In this document: in pieces, positions 26,364 to 35,886 of the stretch
How the letters are laid out: every line of letters starts with the position of its first letter
How positions within the stretch are numbered: the stretch's first letter is position 1
Source: Marinobacter sp. LV10R510-11A
GTDB lineage: Bacteria > Pseudomonadota > Gammaproteobacteria > Pseudomonadales > Oleiphilaceae
DNA length: 64,000 nt
Reading direction: 5' to 3'
Assembly: GCF_900215155.1 (NCBI RefSeq)
Contig: NZ_LT907980.1
Span: 3,100,001-3,164,000 of the forward strand
Made by a program: the position numbers and the translations under genes
Notes under the pieces: model-generated
Told to the model about the DNA's origin: nothing
Database searches by the model: none
The model's input: the letters and a program-made list of their open reading frames with translations, nothing else

Positions 26364-27488
26364 TTACTGTGCATTCTTGTAATCGAAGATTTCTTTCGGC
26401 GTGACCATGTCACCCACCTTATTACCCCAGGCGTTCCGCTCGTAGGTAATGATGGCCGCAAGATCCGCTTCATTCAGCTGACCACCGAAAGCCTGCATTG
26501 CCGTACCGGATTTACCGTTCACCACAATATCGAGGTGTGCGGCCATGTCTCCGGTAGCAATCGCGCTACCTTTAAGTGCAGGGAATGCAGGTGGCGCGCC
26601 ACTACCGTCAGCCTGGTGGCAGGCTGCACAGGCGCTGGCATAGGCTTTCTCGCCGCGCTCCATCAACTCTTCCATGGTCCAGTCTTTCTGGGTCAGCTCA
26701 CGCTCTTTCTCGGCCGCTGCTTTTTGTTCGGCAACCCAGACGTTGTATTCCTCTTCTGGCACTGCCTTCACAACCACTGGCATGAAGCCGTGATTCCTGC
26801 CGCACAACTCGGCGCACTGACCACGGTAGATGCCAGCCTTGTCCACGCGGGTCCATGCTTCATTGATAAAACCAGGAATAGCATCCTTTTTGACGCCGAA
26901 AGCCGGCACCCACCAGGAGTGAATAACGTCGTTTGCCGTCAGCAAGAAGCGAACCTTTTTGCCCACAGGAATGACCATCGGGTTATCCACTTCCAGCAAA
27001 TAGTTTTCGCCTTTAACCTGACGGTTGTTGATCTGTTCCGAAGGTGTTGTCGTGTTCGAAAAATAGCCGAAGTCTTCGTTGATATACTCGTACTGCCACT
27101 TCCATTGATAGCCAGTCACCTTGATGTCTATATCCGACTCCGTGGTGTCGTACATGTCTATCAGAGTTGTGGTGGCAGGAATCGCCATAACAATTAGAAT
27201 GACCAACGGTATAAGCGTCCACAGAACCTCAACCAGCGTATTCTCGTGAAAGTTTGCAGGTTTAGCGCCCCTAGACTTGCGATAGGCGAAGATGGACCAG
27301 AACATGATTCCGAATACCACGACACCGATAGCGACGCAGATCCAGAAAATGGTCATGTGAAGGTCAAATATGTCGTTACTGGTGCCGGTCACCCCGGGGG
27401 TCATGTTTACCGTCCAGTCCGCCAAGGACAGAGCGGGGAACGACAGACCACCTAACAGGGCACCTGCCCGCTTAGCGTGCACGCGCAT
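26364..27488 (-). CDS. ctaC: Cytochrome c oxidase subunit II with fused cytochrome c domain
   Basis: 374 residues from ATG 27488 (GGAGA 8 bases upstream). A signal peptide (ALSLA-DW) and two membrane hairpins precede the periplasmic cupredoxin domain. The CuA ligands are seen in HSWWVPAFG and CAELCGRNHGFM. A C-terminal extension carries a haem c site CAACHQADG and its Met region, making this the caa3-like fused form that takes electrons from cytochrome c. It is the first gene of the leftward oxidase operon, behind a strong promoter. Confidence 0.95.
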   Translation of the reverse strand: MRVHAKRAGALLGGLSFPALSLADWTVNMTPGVTGTSNDIFDLHMTIFWICVAIGVVVFGIMFWSIFAYRKSRGAKPANFHENTLVEVLWTLIPLVILIVMAIPATTTLIDMYDTTESDIDIKVTGYQWKWQYEYINEDFGYFSNTTTPSEQINNRQVKGENYLLEVDNPMVIPVGKKVRFLLTANDVIHSWWVPAFGVKKDAIPGFINEAWTRVDKAGIYRGQCAELCGRNHGFMPVVVKAVPEEEYNVWVAEQKAAAEKERELTQKDWTMEELMERGEKAYASACAACHQADGSGAPPAFPALKGSAIATGDMAAHLDIVVNGKSGTAMQAFGGQLNEADLAAIITYERNAWGNKVGDMVTPKEIFDYKNAQ

Positions 27489-27591
27489 TACTGTGTCTCC
27501 GCAGAGTGTTATTCTTGTCGGGTTTTGCGTTATCCCTCTGATTTTCTGCCGGTGCTCTCGCATTCACCAGCGAGTTCAGAGTGAAAGCCTG

Positions 27592-27620
27592 CTTATAGAT
27601 ACTTCGAGGCAGAGTGTAAA
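27592..27620 (-). promoter_or_regulatory. Predicted sigma70 promoter of the cytochrome oxidase operon
   Basis: On the minus strand TTTACA (27620-27615) and TATAAG (27597-27592) are separated by 17 bases, each one mismatch from consensus. Transcription would begin near 27585, giving a leader of about 95 bases before ctaC. Confidence 0.6.
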
Positions 27621-27697
27621 CGCAAATCAGAAAAAACACCAAAAAATTTGCTAAGCCTAGAGCTCGTGAAAATAAATTTTAGGGACTTGAATGGTAT

Positions 27698-29026
27698 ATG
27701 ACCTTTAGACCGTCTATTACAGACCGGCGCTTATGGGCTCTGGCATGGCCGTTGATGCTCACCAACCTTACTGTTCCATTACTAGGGCTGGTGGACACCG
27801 CTGTTCTGGGACATCTCGAAAGCCCCGTATACCTTGGCGCAGTGGCTGTTGGCGCCAACTTGTTCAGCATCCTCTACTGGACGTTCGGCTTTATGCGCAT
27901 GGGCACTACGGGACTTGCCGCGCAGGCTTGGGGCAAGCGCGACAGTTTCAGCCAGGTTGCCCTGCTGCTGCGCTCAGTGATGCTAGCCATGGGTATCGGC
28001 CTGCTGCTTATCTTATGCCATCAGCCTCTGATTCGGATCGGGCTGGCGCTTATGAATCCGAGTGCGGGCGTTACCGAACTTGCCGCTGAGTACGCAAGCA
28101 TAAGAATCTGGAGCGCACCGGCCGTGCTGTGTCAGTACACGCTTGTGGGCTGGCTGATAGGAACCCAGTTTCCCCGGGGCCCCATGATTATGCTCATAGT
28201 CGCCAACGGTCTGAATATCGTGCTGGATGTACTTTTCGTGACAGTACTGGGCTGGAACAGCCGGGGCGTGGCTATTGCTACTGTCATCGCAGAGTATGGC
28301 GCTGCAATCATTGGTTTCGCCATTGTGCTGCGCCGCATGCCAGACGGGCAACGGCTCACCAGAGAGCTGTTCGGACAGCTTGCGGACTATATGGCCATCC
28401 TGCAGGTAAATCGTTACATCATGGTTCGCACCATCGCCCTGCTGCTGGTGCTGGCGTTTTTTACCGCTCAGGGGGCTCGCCAAGGCGACACCATGCTGGC
28501 TGCCAATGCTGTGCTAATCACCTTTCTGCTTCTGATCTCCAACGCGCTGGACGGCTTCGCCAACGCCGCCGAAGCTCTTATCGGCGAATCTGTTGGCAGG
28601 AACAGCAAGCGGCAGTTTTTCGTGGTGTTTCGCTGCGCGCTGCGCTGGTCTCTTTGGGGCTCGTTGTTGCTGACCGTTGTGTTCGTTGTTGGAGGCCGCG
28701 CTCTGATAGCGTTGCTGACTGGCATTGAAGAGGTGCGCACCACCGCCTGGCAATACCTGCCTTGGCTCTGGCTATTACCTTTCGCCTCAGTCTGGGGCTT
28801 TCTGTTCGATGGCGTATTCATTGGCGCTACACGCACTCGGGATATGCAGAACGCCATGCTGTTTTCAGCGCTGGGCGTTTTCGCGCCCGTGTGGTGGCTA
28901 ACCACAAGCTGGGGCAACCACGGGCTCTGGTTTTCTCTCATATGCCTTATGCTCGCTCGCGCAGCAAGTATGGGCTGGCTGTGCTGGTCACACACGCGCA
29001 ACGATCGATGGTTCAGTACTCGGTAA
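27698..29026 (+). CDS. MATE family efflux transporter (DinF-like)
   Basis: 442 residues with 12 hydrophobic segments in two similar halves. The N-terminus (RRLWALAWPLMLTNLTVPLLGLVDTAVLGHL) is characteristic of DinF-type MATE transporters, which export organic cations using proton or sodium gradients. Divergent from the oxidase operon. It starts at ATG 27698; a GGGA lies at long spacing. Confidence 0.87.
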   Translation: MTFRPSITDRRLWALAWPLMLTNLTVPLLGLVDTAVLGHLESPVYLGAVAVGANLFSILYWTFGFMRMGTTGLAAQAWGKRDSFSQVALLLRSVMLAMGIGLLLILCHQPLIRIGLALMNPSAGVTELAAEYASIRIWSAPAVLCQYTLVGWLIGTQFPRGPMIMLIVANGLNIVLDVLFVTVLGWNSRGVAIATVIAEYGAAIIGFAIVLRRMPDGQRLTRELFGQLADYMAILQVNRYIMVRTIALLLVLAFFTAQGARQGDTMLAANAVLITFLLLISNALDGFANAAEALIGESVGRNSKRQFFVVFRCALRWSLWGSLLLTVVFVVGGRALIALLTGIEEVRTTAWQYLPWLWLLPFASVWGFLFDGVFIGATRTRDMQNAMLFSALGVFAPVWWLTTSWGNHGLWFSLICLMLARAASMGWLCWSHTRNDRWFSTR

Positions 29027-29186
29027 CCTAGGTGCAATTGTTAACAATATCTGACAGTCCTGGAATCGCAGCTCACCAAATCTCGTCTACACTTGTGAGA
29101 AATGAAGGGCACCTTGCAGTGGCAACTGGAAGTAACCGGCCGCGACTTAGTTGCCCGGGTACTTGTTGCTCGTAACAGGAGGCGCC

Positions 29187-29876
29187 TTGCGACCTCAATT
29201 TGTTCAAACACCGGCATGTCCTCCAATGACTCCACAGGCAGTCTTAGAGATCATTGATCACGCGCGGCGCAAGGAGGCTCGCTCGGGCACCTTTCTTAGA
29301 CTGTTGCATGAGAAGGCAGCGGCGCTTCCCTCTGCCGTCACGATTGAGGGATACCAGCCGGCCTCCTGTTTGTTCCAGTTCGTCATCGAATACATTGAAA
29401 TGGCACCCAGGCTTATAGAGTGCGTGGATGCCTGTGCCCGGGAAGCAGGCACAGCACAGTTGTTTGACCCGTTTGTGAAAGCCGCTATCGGTTACTTCAC
29501 CGAGCCGTCGGTCTTGCTGGTGCGCTACGATGGCCTGGATGGGCTTTTAATCCGCGCCTATCTTTGCCACCGCCTTATGGAGGAGATGCACGAGAATAAT
29601 CACTCCATCAGAACGGGCGGGCTTGTCGATATGGAAGCAACTCGTGCTAACCTGATTGTTCATGAGCTTATTGGTGAACCCTTCGCAAACGAATTAGACG
29701 ACTCAATCACCGTAACGGTGCTGCAAATCGCAGGTACGCCAGATTATTACGAACTGAACCTAGATCCCTTCGTTAAACAGGTGAATAACGACGCTTGGAA
29801 TTGGATGCGACATTACTGGGAAAACCTCCTGATCCGTAATCACATCCGCTTTTCCCTGGGCTCCGGCTCGGCCTGA
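29187..29876 (+). CDS. Hypothetical protein upstream of the cupredoxin operon
   Basis: About 229 residues if it starts at TTG 29187, which has AGGAGG 4 bases upstream; ATG 29226 is the other choice (216 residues). No signal peptide or membrane segment. Mostly helical with acidic patches; features include FQFVIEYIEMAPRLIECVD, LLVRYDGLDGLLIRAYLCHRL and a C-terminal WNWMRHYWENLL. I do not recognise the family. It runs in the same direction as, and 49 bases before, the cupredoxin gene, so it may belong to that operon. Confidence 0.6.
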   Translation: MRPQFVQTPACPPMTPQAVLEIIDHARRKEARSGTFLRLLHEKAAALPSAVTIEGYQPASCLFQFVIEYIEMAPRLIECVDACAREAGTAQLFDPFVKAAIGYFTEPSVLLVRYDGLDGLLIRAYLCHRLMEEMHENNHSIRTGGLVDMEATRANLIVHELIGEPFANELDDSITVTVLQIAGTPDYYELNLDPFVKQVNNDAWNWMRHYWENLLIRNHIRFSLGSGSA

Positions 29877-29925
29877 TGCGGCTTTACTGTGAATGCGCTG
29901 CGCAACTGAAAGGTTCACAATCAAA

Positions 29926-30591
29926 ATGAGAAAACAAACGATCTTGCTGCTGGTCGGGTGCCTGTTATCCGGCCCAGTGCTGTCCGAGGAGCTAACAGTA
30001 CGGGTGCAAGTCGCTAACGGTACCGGCCCGTTGACCGGCGCGGTGGTGTATTTGAATGATGGCAGCCAGGCAGCTCCCGTGCAGGCAGAAGTTGTTCAGA
30101 AAGACCGCATGTTCCACCCCCATGTGCTAATTCTGCCTGCCGGATCCAGTGTGAACTTCCCTAACCGGGACAACACCCAACATCACGTTTATTCATTCTC
30201 GCCAACAAAACCTTTTGACCTTCAACTCTATGCGGGCGAGCCCGAAGCTCCGGTTCTGTTTGATAAGCCGGGTATTGTCGAACTTGGCTGTAATATTCAC
30301 GACCACATGCAGGCGTTTATTGTGGTGGCCGATACCCGCGCCATTGGGCAAACCAATGAACAGGGAGAAGTCACTCTCGCGCTGGACTTTGGCGGCATTC
30401 AGGCACCCGACTCGCTGAGCTTGAATATCTGGCACCCCCGTCTGCCAGACAACACTAAGCCGGTGGTTCGGGAAATTGAGTTCGCCAGTTTGGCAAACAC
30501 TACTATAGAAACCATTAACATTGAGCTGGATCCCGAGCCACGCAACGAAGGCCCCATGGATCTTCTTCAAAAGCGCTTCCAGGAGCTTTGA
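29926..30591 (+). CDS. Periplasmic cupredoxin-like protein (annotated elsewhere as methylamine utilization protein)
   Basis: 221 residues with a signal peptide (cleavage near VLS-EEL). The central part is a plastocyanin-type fold: a strand with MFHPHVLILPAGSSVNFPNRD, first copper histidine in NTQHHVYSF, then LGCNIHDHM with Cys, His and Met, the classic type 1 copper set. A C-terminal domain with GEVTLALDF and LNIWHP follows. It probably carries one copper ion and electrons in the periplasm; real methylamine use is not indicated, as no mau genes are near. Its TGA overlaps the next ATG by one base, so it is coupled to the c-di-GMP gene. Confidence 0.8.
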   Translation: MRKQTILLLVGCLLSGPVLSEELTVRVQVANGTGPLTGAVVYLNDGSQAAPVQAEVVQKDRMFHPHVLILPAGSSVNFPNRDNTQHHVYSFSPTKPFDLQLYAGEPEAPVLFDKPGIVELGCNIHDHMQAFIVVADTRAIGQTNEQGEVTLALDFGGIQAPDSLSLNIWHPRLPDNTKPVVREIEFASLANTTIETINIELDPEPRNEGPMDLLQKRFQEL

Positions 30592-32531
30592 TGGGCGGCC
30601 TCGCGAATCGCATCGGGTTCCGCGGCCGTCTTGTTACGGCCATGGTTGCCTTGGTAGCTCTGGTTAGCCTGCTGATCGGTGCGCTCTTAATGGTGTACTT
30701 GTTCGAGGATGAAAAGCGCCGGGCATTGGAACAGCTCAGCCTAGCTGAGCGTATTACCAATGAGGTGATTGAGCGCCGCACCGATATAGAACTCTCCCGG
30801 CTTGCGAGCGTGGTTGGTAGCAGGATTTGAGCTGGATCAGGAGCTCGCAAACACCATTGCAAGGCTCAGCGGCAGTTCCGTTATCCTCCGAACGAGTGCA
30901 AATGATCCGGGCAAGGCGCCTTCGAGGCGGTTCTGATGACCAGCCGGGAAGCCAGCCTACAGAAATACTACAGCCGGGCGCTGGAAATAGCTCTGCTGGT
31001 TACGGTGATTATGGCGTTTGCCATAGTGCTGGCATTGCTTATCGCAAGATATCTCGGCCGGCCGGTGCTGCAACTCGCCCACTACGCCCGTGCAGTCGGC
31101 CAGGGGGAGAACCCGCAAGCGCCCGACATTCGCACGGGCGGTGAACTTCGGCAGCTTCGGGATGCTCTTCGCGATACGCTGGCCAGGCTCACCCGGCGCG
31201 AAGCCCAAATCCATCACACCGCAACCCATGACGAAGTAACCGGCTTGGGCAATCGTAGCGCCCTGATGCACACTGCCAAAGAGTGCTTCAACGCCGGAGA
31301 GCGCTGCAGCCTGATTGGTCTACGCGTGAGCGACCTTTCAGACCTCAACGACACGCTTGGCCTGGAGTTTGGCGACAAAGTATTGATGGGCCTCGCAACG
31401 CGGCTGCGTGACGAACTCCCGGATGCCAACCTAATTGCACGCACCGGCGGCGGCGGCGATTTTCTGGCGCTTATTCCAGAGCAAAGCCATGAAACTCTGG
31501 AACAGCGGGCGCAGGCTCTGCATAGCAAAGTCGAATCGCCCCTGAGCATCGACAATACTCCGTTTTCACTGCGCACTACCCTGATAACGCTGCAGCTGCC
31601 CACCGATGCCTGTAATGCCAATGAACTGAGAAGGCGTGTAAACCTAACGTTCGAGCAGGCCCTGCAGCAGGGTTTTGCAGTCACACGATACGAGCCAGGG
31701 CAGGACGAGAACCACCTGCGCGAACTCAAACTGATCTCCGATTTGCACAGTGCCATCCGAAACGGTGGCCTGCACATGAATTATCAACCAAAACTGGACA
31801 GCCGCACCGGGCAGTTACTTCAGGTGGAAGCTCTGGTGCGCTGGATACACCCTGATTTAGGCTTTATATCACCCGAAGAATTCATCTTTCTGGCGGAGCA
31901 GTCGGGGCAAATCCACGACCTAACCGATCATATCCTTCAGCAGGTTGCTGATGGTGCCCGAGCTTGGTTCCGCACAGGCCTGGATGCGGGCGTGGCGATC
32001 AATCTTTCGGCTATGGATTTGACCTCACCGGGGCTGGCCGACCGCGTAGCCAGCATATTCGCCGACTGGCACCACAGCATGGATCGTATCACCCTGGAAG
32101 TGACGGAAAGCGCCCTAATGGACGATCCCATAGAGGCCATGGCCACACTGAACCGGTTACGAGAACTTGGGGTTACCCTATCCGTTGATGACTTTGGCAC
32201 CGGGTATTCCTCGCTGTCGCAGCTACGCAAACTGCCGGTGCAGGAACTTAAAATCGACAAATCCTTTGTGTTAAAGCTGAATACCGAGCCTCAGGATCAG
32301 CTGATTGTAAAATCCACCATCGATATGGCCCACGGCCTTGGCCTCAAGGTGGTCGCAGAAGGCATCGAAAACCTGGAAGCCTGGAAATTACTGCAGTCTT
32401 GGGGCTGCAACCTTGGCCAAGGTTTCTATCTGAGCCGCCCGGTTTCTGCAGATAACCTTGCGCAGACCGCGGCCGCTATTGCCGAACGCCAGCAAGAGCT
32501 GAGCAAAACACCGCCGGAGCGCTCGCCATGA
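30591..32531 (+). pseudogene. Membrane GGDEF/EAL protein, disrupted (sensor deletion and two frame changes)
   Basis: Frame 1 (30591-30830) gives a cytoplasmic start, one membrane helix and RRTDIELSRLASVVG, then stops. Another frame next reads GFELDQELANTIARLSGSSVILRT, the membrane-near end of a periplasmic sensor, and a third shift near 30919-30922 gives FEAVLMTSREASLQKYY and continues to 32531. The 100-150 residue sensor core expected between these parts is missing. The intact stretch holds a second helix, HAMP, a degenerate GGDEF (GGGGDF in place of GGDEF) and a complete EAL domain (VEALVRW, LEVTES, DDFGTGYSS, IDKSFV, VAEGIE), so the design is a c-di-GMP phosphodiesterase. As written no full-length product can be made. 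ATG 30591 has AGGAG 5 bases upstream. Confidence 0.8.
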
Positions 32532-33382
32532 CATGTTTTTTTAACAATCTGTGTGCCGCAAAGATTGCTTCTCTCCTGATTACAGGCCTTCTTGCTGCGC
32601 CTGTTGCCTTGGCGGATATTGGCAGCCGCATTTGGGCAACCGGTGGCGTAACCACCATAGAAGGCAGCGCCGGCGGCGGCTTAGTGCCTTGGGCACTGCT
32701 TGGCAGCTACGCCGATGACGAAGAATGGGGCGGCATCGTTGCCCTGAGCCGGGCCGAAGTGGACGACTATACGCTTTCGGTTACCGGTGCAGGCTTGAAC
32801 TGGAACAACCGGGTTGAAGTGACGGTTGCGCGCCAGACGCTGGAACCGACCGACCTAAACCAAGACATCTTCGGTATAAAAATACGACTGGCCGGTGATG
32901 TTCTCTACAGCCCTTGGGGCCAATGGTCTGCCGGCTTGCAGCTCAAACGGCAGCGAGATTTCACTATACCCGACGCCATTGGAGCCCGAGAGGACAGCGG
33001 CACAGATGTTTATTTCTCCGGCTCCAAGGTGTTTTTTGCTGCAGTATTTGGCCGCAACCTGCTGGTGAACGCCACCGCGCGCGGCACCCGCGCCAACCAA
33101 GGTGGGCTGCTAGGCTTTGGCGGCGATCTCAATAATGGCTATGAAGTGATGGCCGAAGCCGGTGTCGGTGTGTTTATTAATCGACAATGGCTGGTGGGCG
33201 CCGAATACCGCCAAAAGCCGGACAACCTAAGTTTTGCCCGGGAAGACGATTGGTGGGATGTATTTGTTGCTTGGGTACCGGATCGCCGGCTTGCCGTGAC
33301 GGCGGCGTTCGTCAACCTTGGCGACATCGCCAGGCTACCGGACCAGCAGGGTGTTTATTTGTCTCTGCAGGGGAGTTTCTGA
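32528..33382 (+). CDS. Outer-membrane beta-barrel protein, DUF3034 family
   Basis: 284 residues. A signal peptide (cleavage near ALA-DIGSR) is followed by alternating hydrophobic strands rich in Gly, Tyr and Trp and a C-terminal phenylalanine (LQGSF), the insertion signal of outer-membrane barrels. The pattern WATGGVTTIEGSAGGGLVPWALLGSY is typical of DUF3034. The start overlaps the stop of the EAL gene (ATGA) and the globin lipoprotein follows after 2 bases. The role is unknown; it could be the outer-membrane part of a copper or redox sensing system. Confidence 0.78.
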   Translation: MTCFFNNLCAAKIASLLITGLLAAPVALADIGSRIWATGGVTTIEGSAGGGLVPWALLGSYADDEEWGGIVALSRAEVDDYTLSVTGAGLNWNNRVEVTVARQTLEPTDLNQDIFGIKIRLAGDVLYSPWGQWSAGLQLKRQRDFTIPDAIGAREDSGTDVYFSGSKVFFAAVFGRNLLVNATARGTRANQGGLLGFGGDLNNGYEVMAEAGVGVFINRQWLVGAEYRQKPDNLSFAREDDWWDVFVAWVPDRRLAVTAAFVNLGDIARLPDQQGVYLSLQGSF

Positions 33383-33384
33383 TC

Positions 33385-33834
33385 ATGGGCCTGACCACGA
33401 TGAAGACATACGTTGCCGTGTTTATGATTGTGACAGGCCTTGTTCTGGGCGGTTGCCAGAGCCTTCACAGCAAGCCGGATAATACCCTGTACCTGCAACT
33501 CGGTGAACGCGACGGTATCGCCAATGTGGTAGAAGACCTGCTCTACCTAATCGTGGATGACGAGCGCATCAATCACCAATTCAAAGGTGTCGATGTTGCC
33601 CAATTCCACCGCAATCTTACCGATCAGTTGTGTGAGCTCAGTGGTGGGCCCTGCCAGTATTCCGGGCGCGAAATACGTGAAGCCCACGCAGCCATGAACA
33701 TCACCAACACCCAGTTTAACGCCCTGACAGAAAATCTTATTCTGGCCATGGAGGCAAACCAGATACCCACAGCTGCACAGAACAGGTTGATCAAACAACT
33801 GCTGCCGCTGTACCCCGACATTCGCCATCTTTGA
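33385..33834 (+). CDS. Truncated-haemoglobin (group 1) lipoprotein
   Basis: 149 residues. The N-terminus is a lipoprotein signal with lipobox LVLGGC, then a group 1 truncated globin: LYLQLGERDGIANVVEDLLYLIVDDERINHQFKG (helices A-E start), REIREAHAAMNITNTQFNALTENL, the last containing the likely proximal haem histidine region (AHAAM). Truncated globins bind O2, NO or other gases; an envelope-anchored one is unusual. GGGGAG lies 9 bases before the ATG. It ends the tight cupredoxin-EAL-DUF3034 operon. Confidence 0.85.
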   Translation: MGLTTMKTYVAVFMIVTGLVLGGCQSLHSKPDNTLYLQLGERDGIANVVEDLLYLIVDDERINHQFKGVDVAQFHRNLTDQLCELSGGPCQYSGREIREAHAAMNITNTQFNALTENLILAMEANQIPTAAQNRLIKQLLPLYPDIRHL

Positions 33835-33855
33835 GAATATGGGACAAAACATAGT

Positions 33856-34086
33856 ATGACTGAACGCAAGAATGATATTCGCCCGGGCCGTTACCAGCAT
33901 TACAAAGGCCAAGACTACGAAGTTATCGACATCGCCCGGCACAGCGAGACAGAGGAAAAACTGGTGGTCTACCGTTGTCTTTACGGCGATCACAGCCTTT
34001 GGGTGCGCCCACTCAGCATGTTCCGCGAAACCGTAACCGTGGCGGGAGAACAGGTTCCCCGTTTCGCGCGTATCGACAAAGACTAA
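33856..34086 (+). CDS. DUF1653 family protein
   Basis: 76 residues: GRYQHYKGQDYEVIDIARHSETEEKLVVYRCLYGD followed by WVRPLSMFRETV, the characteristic short beta-rich DUF1653 module. Cytoplasmic and without catalytic motif; function unknown. It follows the globin gene by 21 bases and may still be read from that operon. Confidence 0.85.
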   Translation: MTERKNDIRPGRYQHYKGQDYEVIDIARHSETEEKLVVYRCLYGDHSLWVRPLSMFRETVTVAGEQVPRFARIDKD

Positions 34087-34202
34087 GAGTTACATAAGCT
34101 CTTTGACTCAGCTGGCTAATTCCCGCACATTACCGCGTTTTCATGATCCACGCCTTCGTAAGAAAGCCGGATAACCCATTACGCCACACTCGGAGTTTTC
34201 AC

Positions 34203-35525
34203 ATGAATGCCGTTGTTGCCGCGGTACTGATCATGCTCGTGCTGAGTTTGGCCCGCATCCACGTTGTTGTTGCCCTTATTGTAGGTGCCGTCTCCGGCGG
34301 CCTGATCTCAGGGCTGTCCCTTGAAGCTACCATTGACGCGTTCAACAACGGTCTTGGTGGCGGTGCTACTGTCGCCTTATCCTACGCCACCTTGGGTGCG
34401 TTCGCCGTTGCCATAGGCAAATCTGGCTTAGCTCATGCGCTGGCAGATAAAACCCTCACCATGGTTGGTCAGCAAGAAAACGGCACCGCAGCCAAAGGCG
34501 TGCGCTACATGATCATTGGCGTGCTGGTGCTAATTGCCCTGTCGTCACAGAACATTCTGCCCATCCACATCGCCTTCATTCCGCTGGTCGTACCGCCCAT
34601 GCTGTACGTGATGGCCAAACTGAAAATGGACCGCCGGCTGGTTGCCTGTGCGCTCACGTTCGGCTTGATCACGCCTTACATGTTCCTGCCTATCGGGTTC
34701 GGCGGCATTTACCTAAACGAAATCCTAATGGCCAAAATCAGCGCTAACGGCGGCGAAACAGAAGGCTTGAGCGTTATGCGAGCCATGGCCCTGCCAGCGC
34801 TGGGCATGCTCTGCGGCCTTCTGGTTGCGGTGTTCTTTACTTATCGTGGCGACCGCGAATACGATCTGGAAGCCATTACCCGCACCGAACGCGTAAACGT
34901 TGCTTACAGCTCGAACACACTGTTCATGGCCGTTGCCGCCATTGTCGTCGCCTTTGTGGTTCAGCTTTGGCTGGGCTCAATGATCCTCGGTGCTCTGGCG
35001 GGCTTCCTGCTGTTCAACCTTTCTGGCGTAGTAAAGTGGAAAGAGGCTGACGACCTGTTTACCGAAGGCATGAAAATGCTGGCCATGATCGGTTTCATCA
35101 TGATCGCGGCGTCAGGTTTTGCGGAAGTGATGCGGGAAACCGGTGAAATTGCGTCTTTGGTGCAAAGCTCGGTTGATATGATCGGCAGCAACAAGCCTAT
35201 GGCGGCGCTGCTGATGCTGCTAGTAGGCCTGATGATTACCCTGGGCATCGGTTCCTCATTCTCAACCATTCCCATTATAGCGGCCTTGTATGTGCCCCTG
35301 GCACTGGAAATGGGCTTCAGCTCCCTGGCCATCGTCGCACTTGTCGGTACCGCCGGCGCCTTGGGTGATGCCGGCTCCCCAGCCTCCGATTCCACTCTCG
35401 GCCCCACCGCCGGCCTGAACGTAGATGGCCAACATAACCACATCTGGGATTCTGTGGTGCCCACGTTCTTGCACTACAACTTGCCGTTGTTGGGCTTTGG
35501 GTGGTTGGCGGCTATGATTCTTTGA
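34203..35525 (+). CDS. Na+/H+ antiporter family protein (NhaC-like)
   Basis: 440 residues with about 11-12 membrane segments; start ATG 34203 with GGAG 7 bases upstream. The motifs LARIHVVVALIVGAVSGGLISG, SSQNILPIHIAFIPLVVPP and GALGDAGSPASDSTLGPTAGLN match the NhaC-like permease group. It would exchange sodium (or an amino acid-type substrate in some relatives) for protons across the inner membrane, fitting a marine host. Confidence 0.82.
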   Translation: MNAVVAAVLIMLVLSLARIHVVVALIVGAVSGGLISGLSLEATIDAFNNGLGGGATVALSYATLGAFAVAIGKSGLAHALADKTLTMVGQQENGTAAKGVRYMIIGVLVLIALSSQNILPIHIAFIPLVVPPMLYVMAKLKMDRRLVACALTFGLITPYMFLPIGFGGIYLNEILMAKISANGGETEGLSVMRAMALPALGMLCGLLVAVFFTYRGDREYDLEAITRTERVNVAYSSNTLFMAVAAIVVAFVVQLWLGSMILGALAGFLLFNLSGVVKWKEADDLFTEGMKMLAMIGFIMIAASGFAEVMRETGEIASLVQSSVDMIGSNKPMAALLMLLVGLMITLGIGSSFSTIPIIAALYVPLALEMGFSSLAIVALVGTAGALGDAGSPASDSTLGPTAGLNVDGQHNHIWDSVVPTFLHYNLPLLGFGWLAAMIL

Positions 35526-35546
35526 TTTGGGAGTTTGCCTGCTTTT

Positions 35547-35575
35547 TCGTAGCCTGCTGGTTTTGGGGGCTACGA
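35547..35575. repeat. Hairpin between convergent antiporter and yheV genes
   Basis: TCGTAGCC and GGCTACGA form a perfect 8-base inverted repeat with a 13-base loop, placed exactly between two convergent stops. No T tract follows on either strand, so it may be a weak two-way terminator or a transcript-protecting hairpin. Confidence 0.4.
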
Positions 35576-35577
35576 GG

Positions 35578-35829
35578 TCAATCGTCAGAGCCAGCCTTAA
35601 AGAAAACAACCTGCTTAACCGTATGATCGTCTTTGTTGTCGCGCGTGTTCACCCGTGTATCCAGTTCAGGGGTCGCAGGCTTCTCGACATCTGAGACGGC
35701 ATCGGTGAAACCGCAGACTACACACTCGCGAATTTGCTCATCGGAATCGTCGGTGAACATCGTGATCTTGTCCATCTCAGCACAGCGTGGGCAAATCGCA
35801 CCGGCTATAAAACGTTTTGGGGTCGCCAT
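35578..35829 (-). CDS. yheV: YheV family zinc-ribbon protein (DUF2387)
   Basis: 83 residues. Two Cys pairs, CPRC and CVVC, form a zinc-ribbon after a short basic start (MATPKRFIAGAICPRCAEMDK), and a low-complexity tail ends in KQVVFFKAG. This matches YheV, encoded beside prlC in enterics and pseudomonads, as here. Function is unknown. Confidence 0.88.
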   Translation of the reverse strand: MATPKRFIAGAICPRCAEMDKITMFTDDSDEQIRECVVCGFTDAVSDVEKPATPELDTRVNTRDNKDDHTVKQVVFFKAGSDD

Positions 35830-35886
35830 AACGTACCTCCAGGTTAAAGCCTCCGGCGGCCGTTATAGCCACCGGAGAGGATTGGT

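Noticed and set aside
29926..30591. Methylamine utilization role for the cupredoxin protein
   Set aside because: No mau dehydrogenase or maturation genes are nearby; the name is a carried-over family label.
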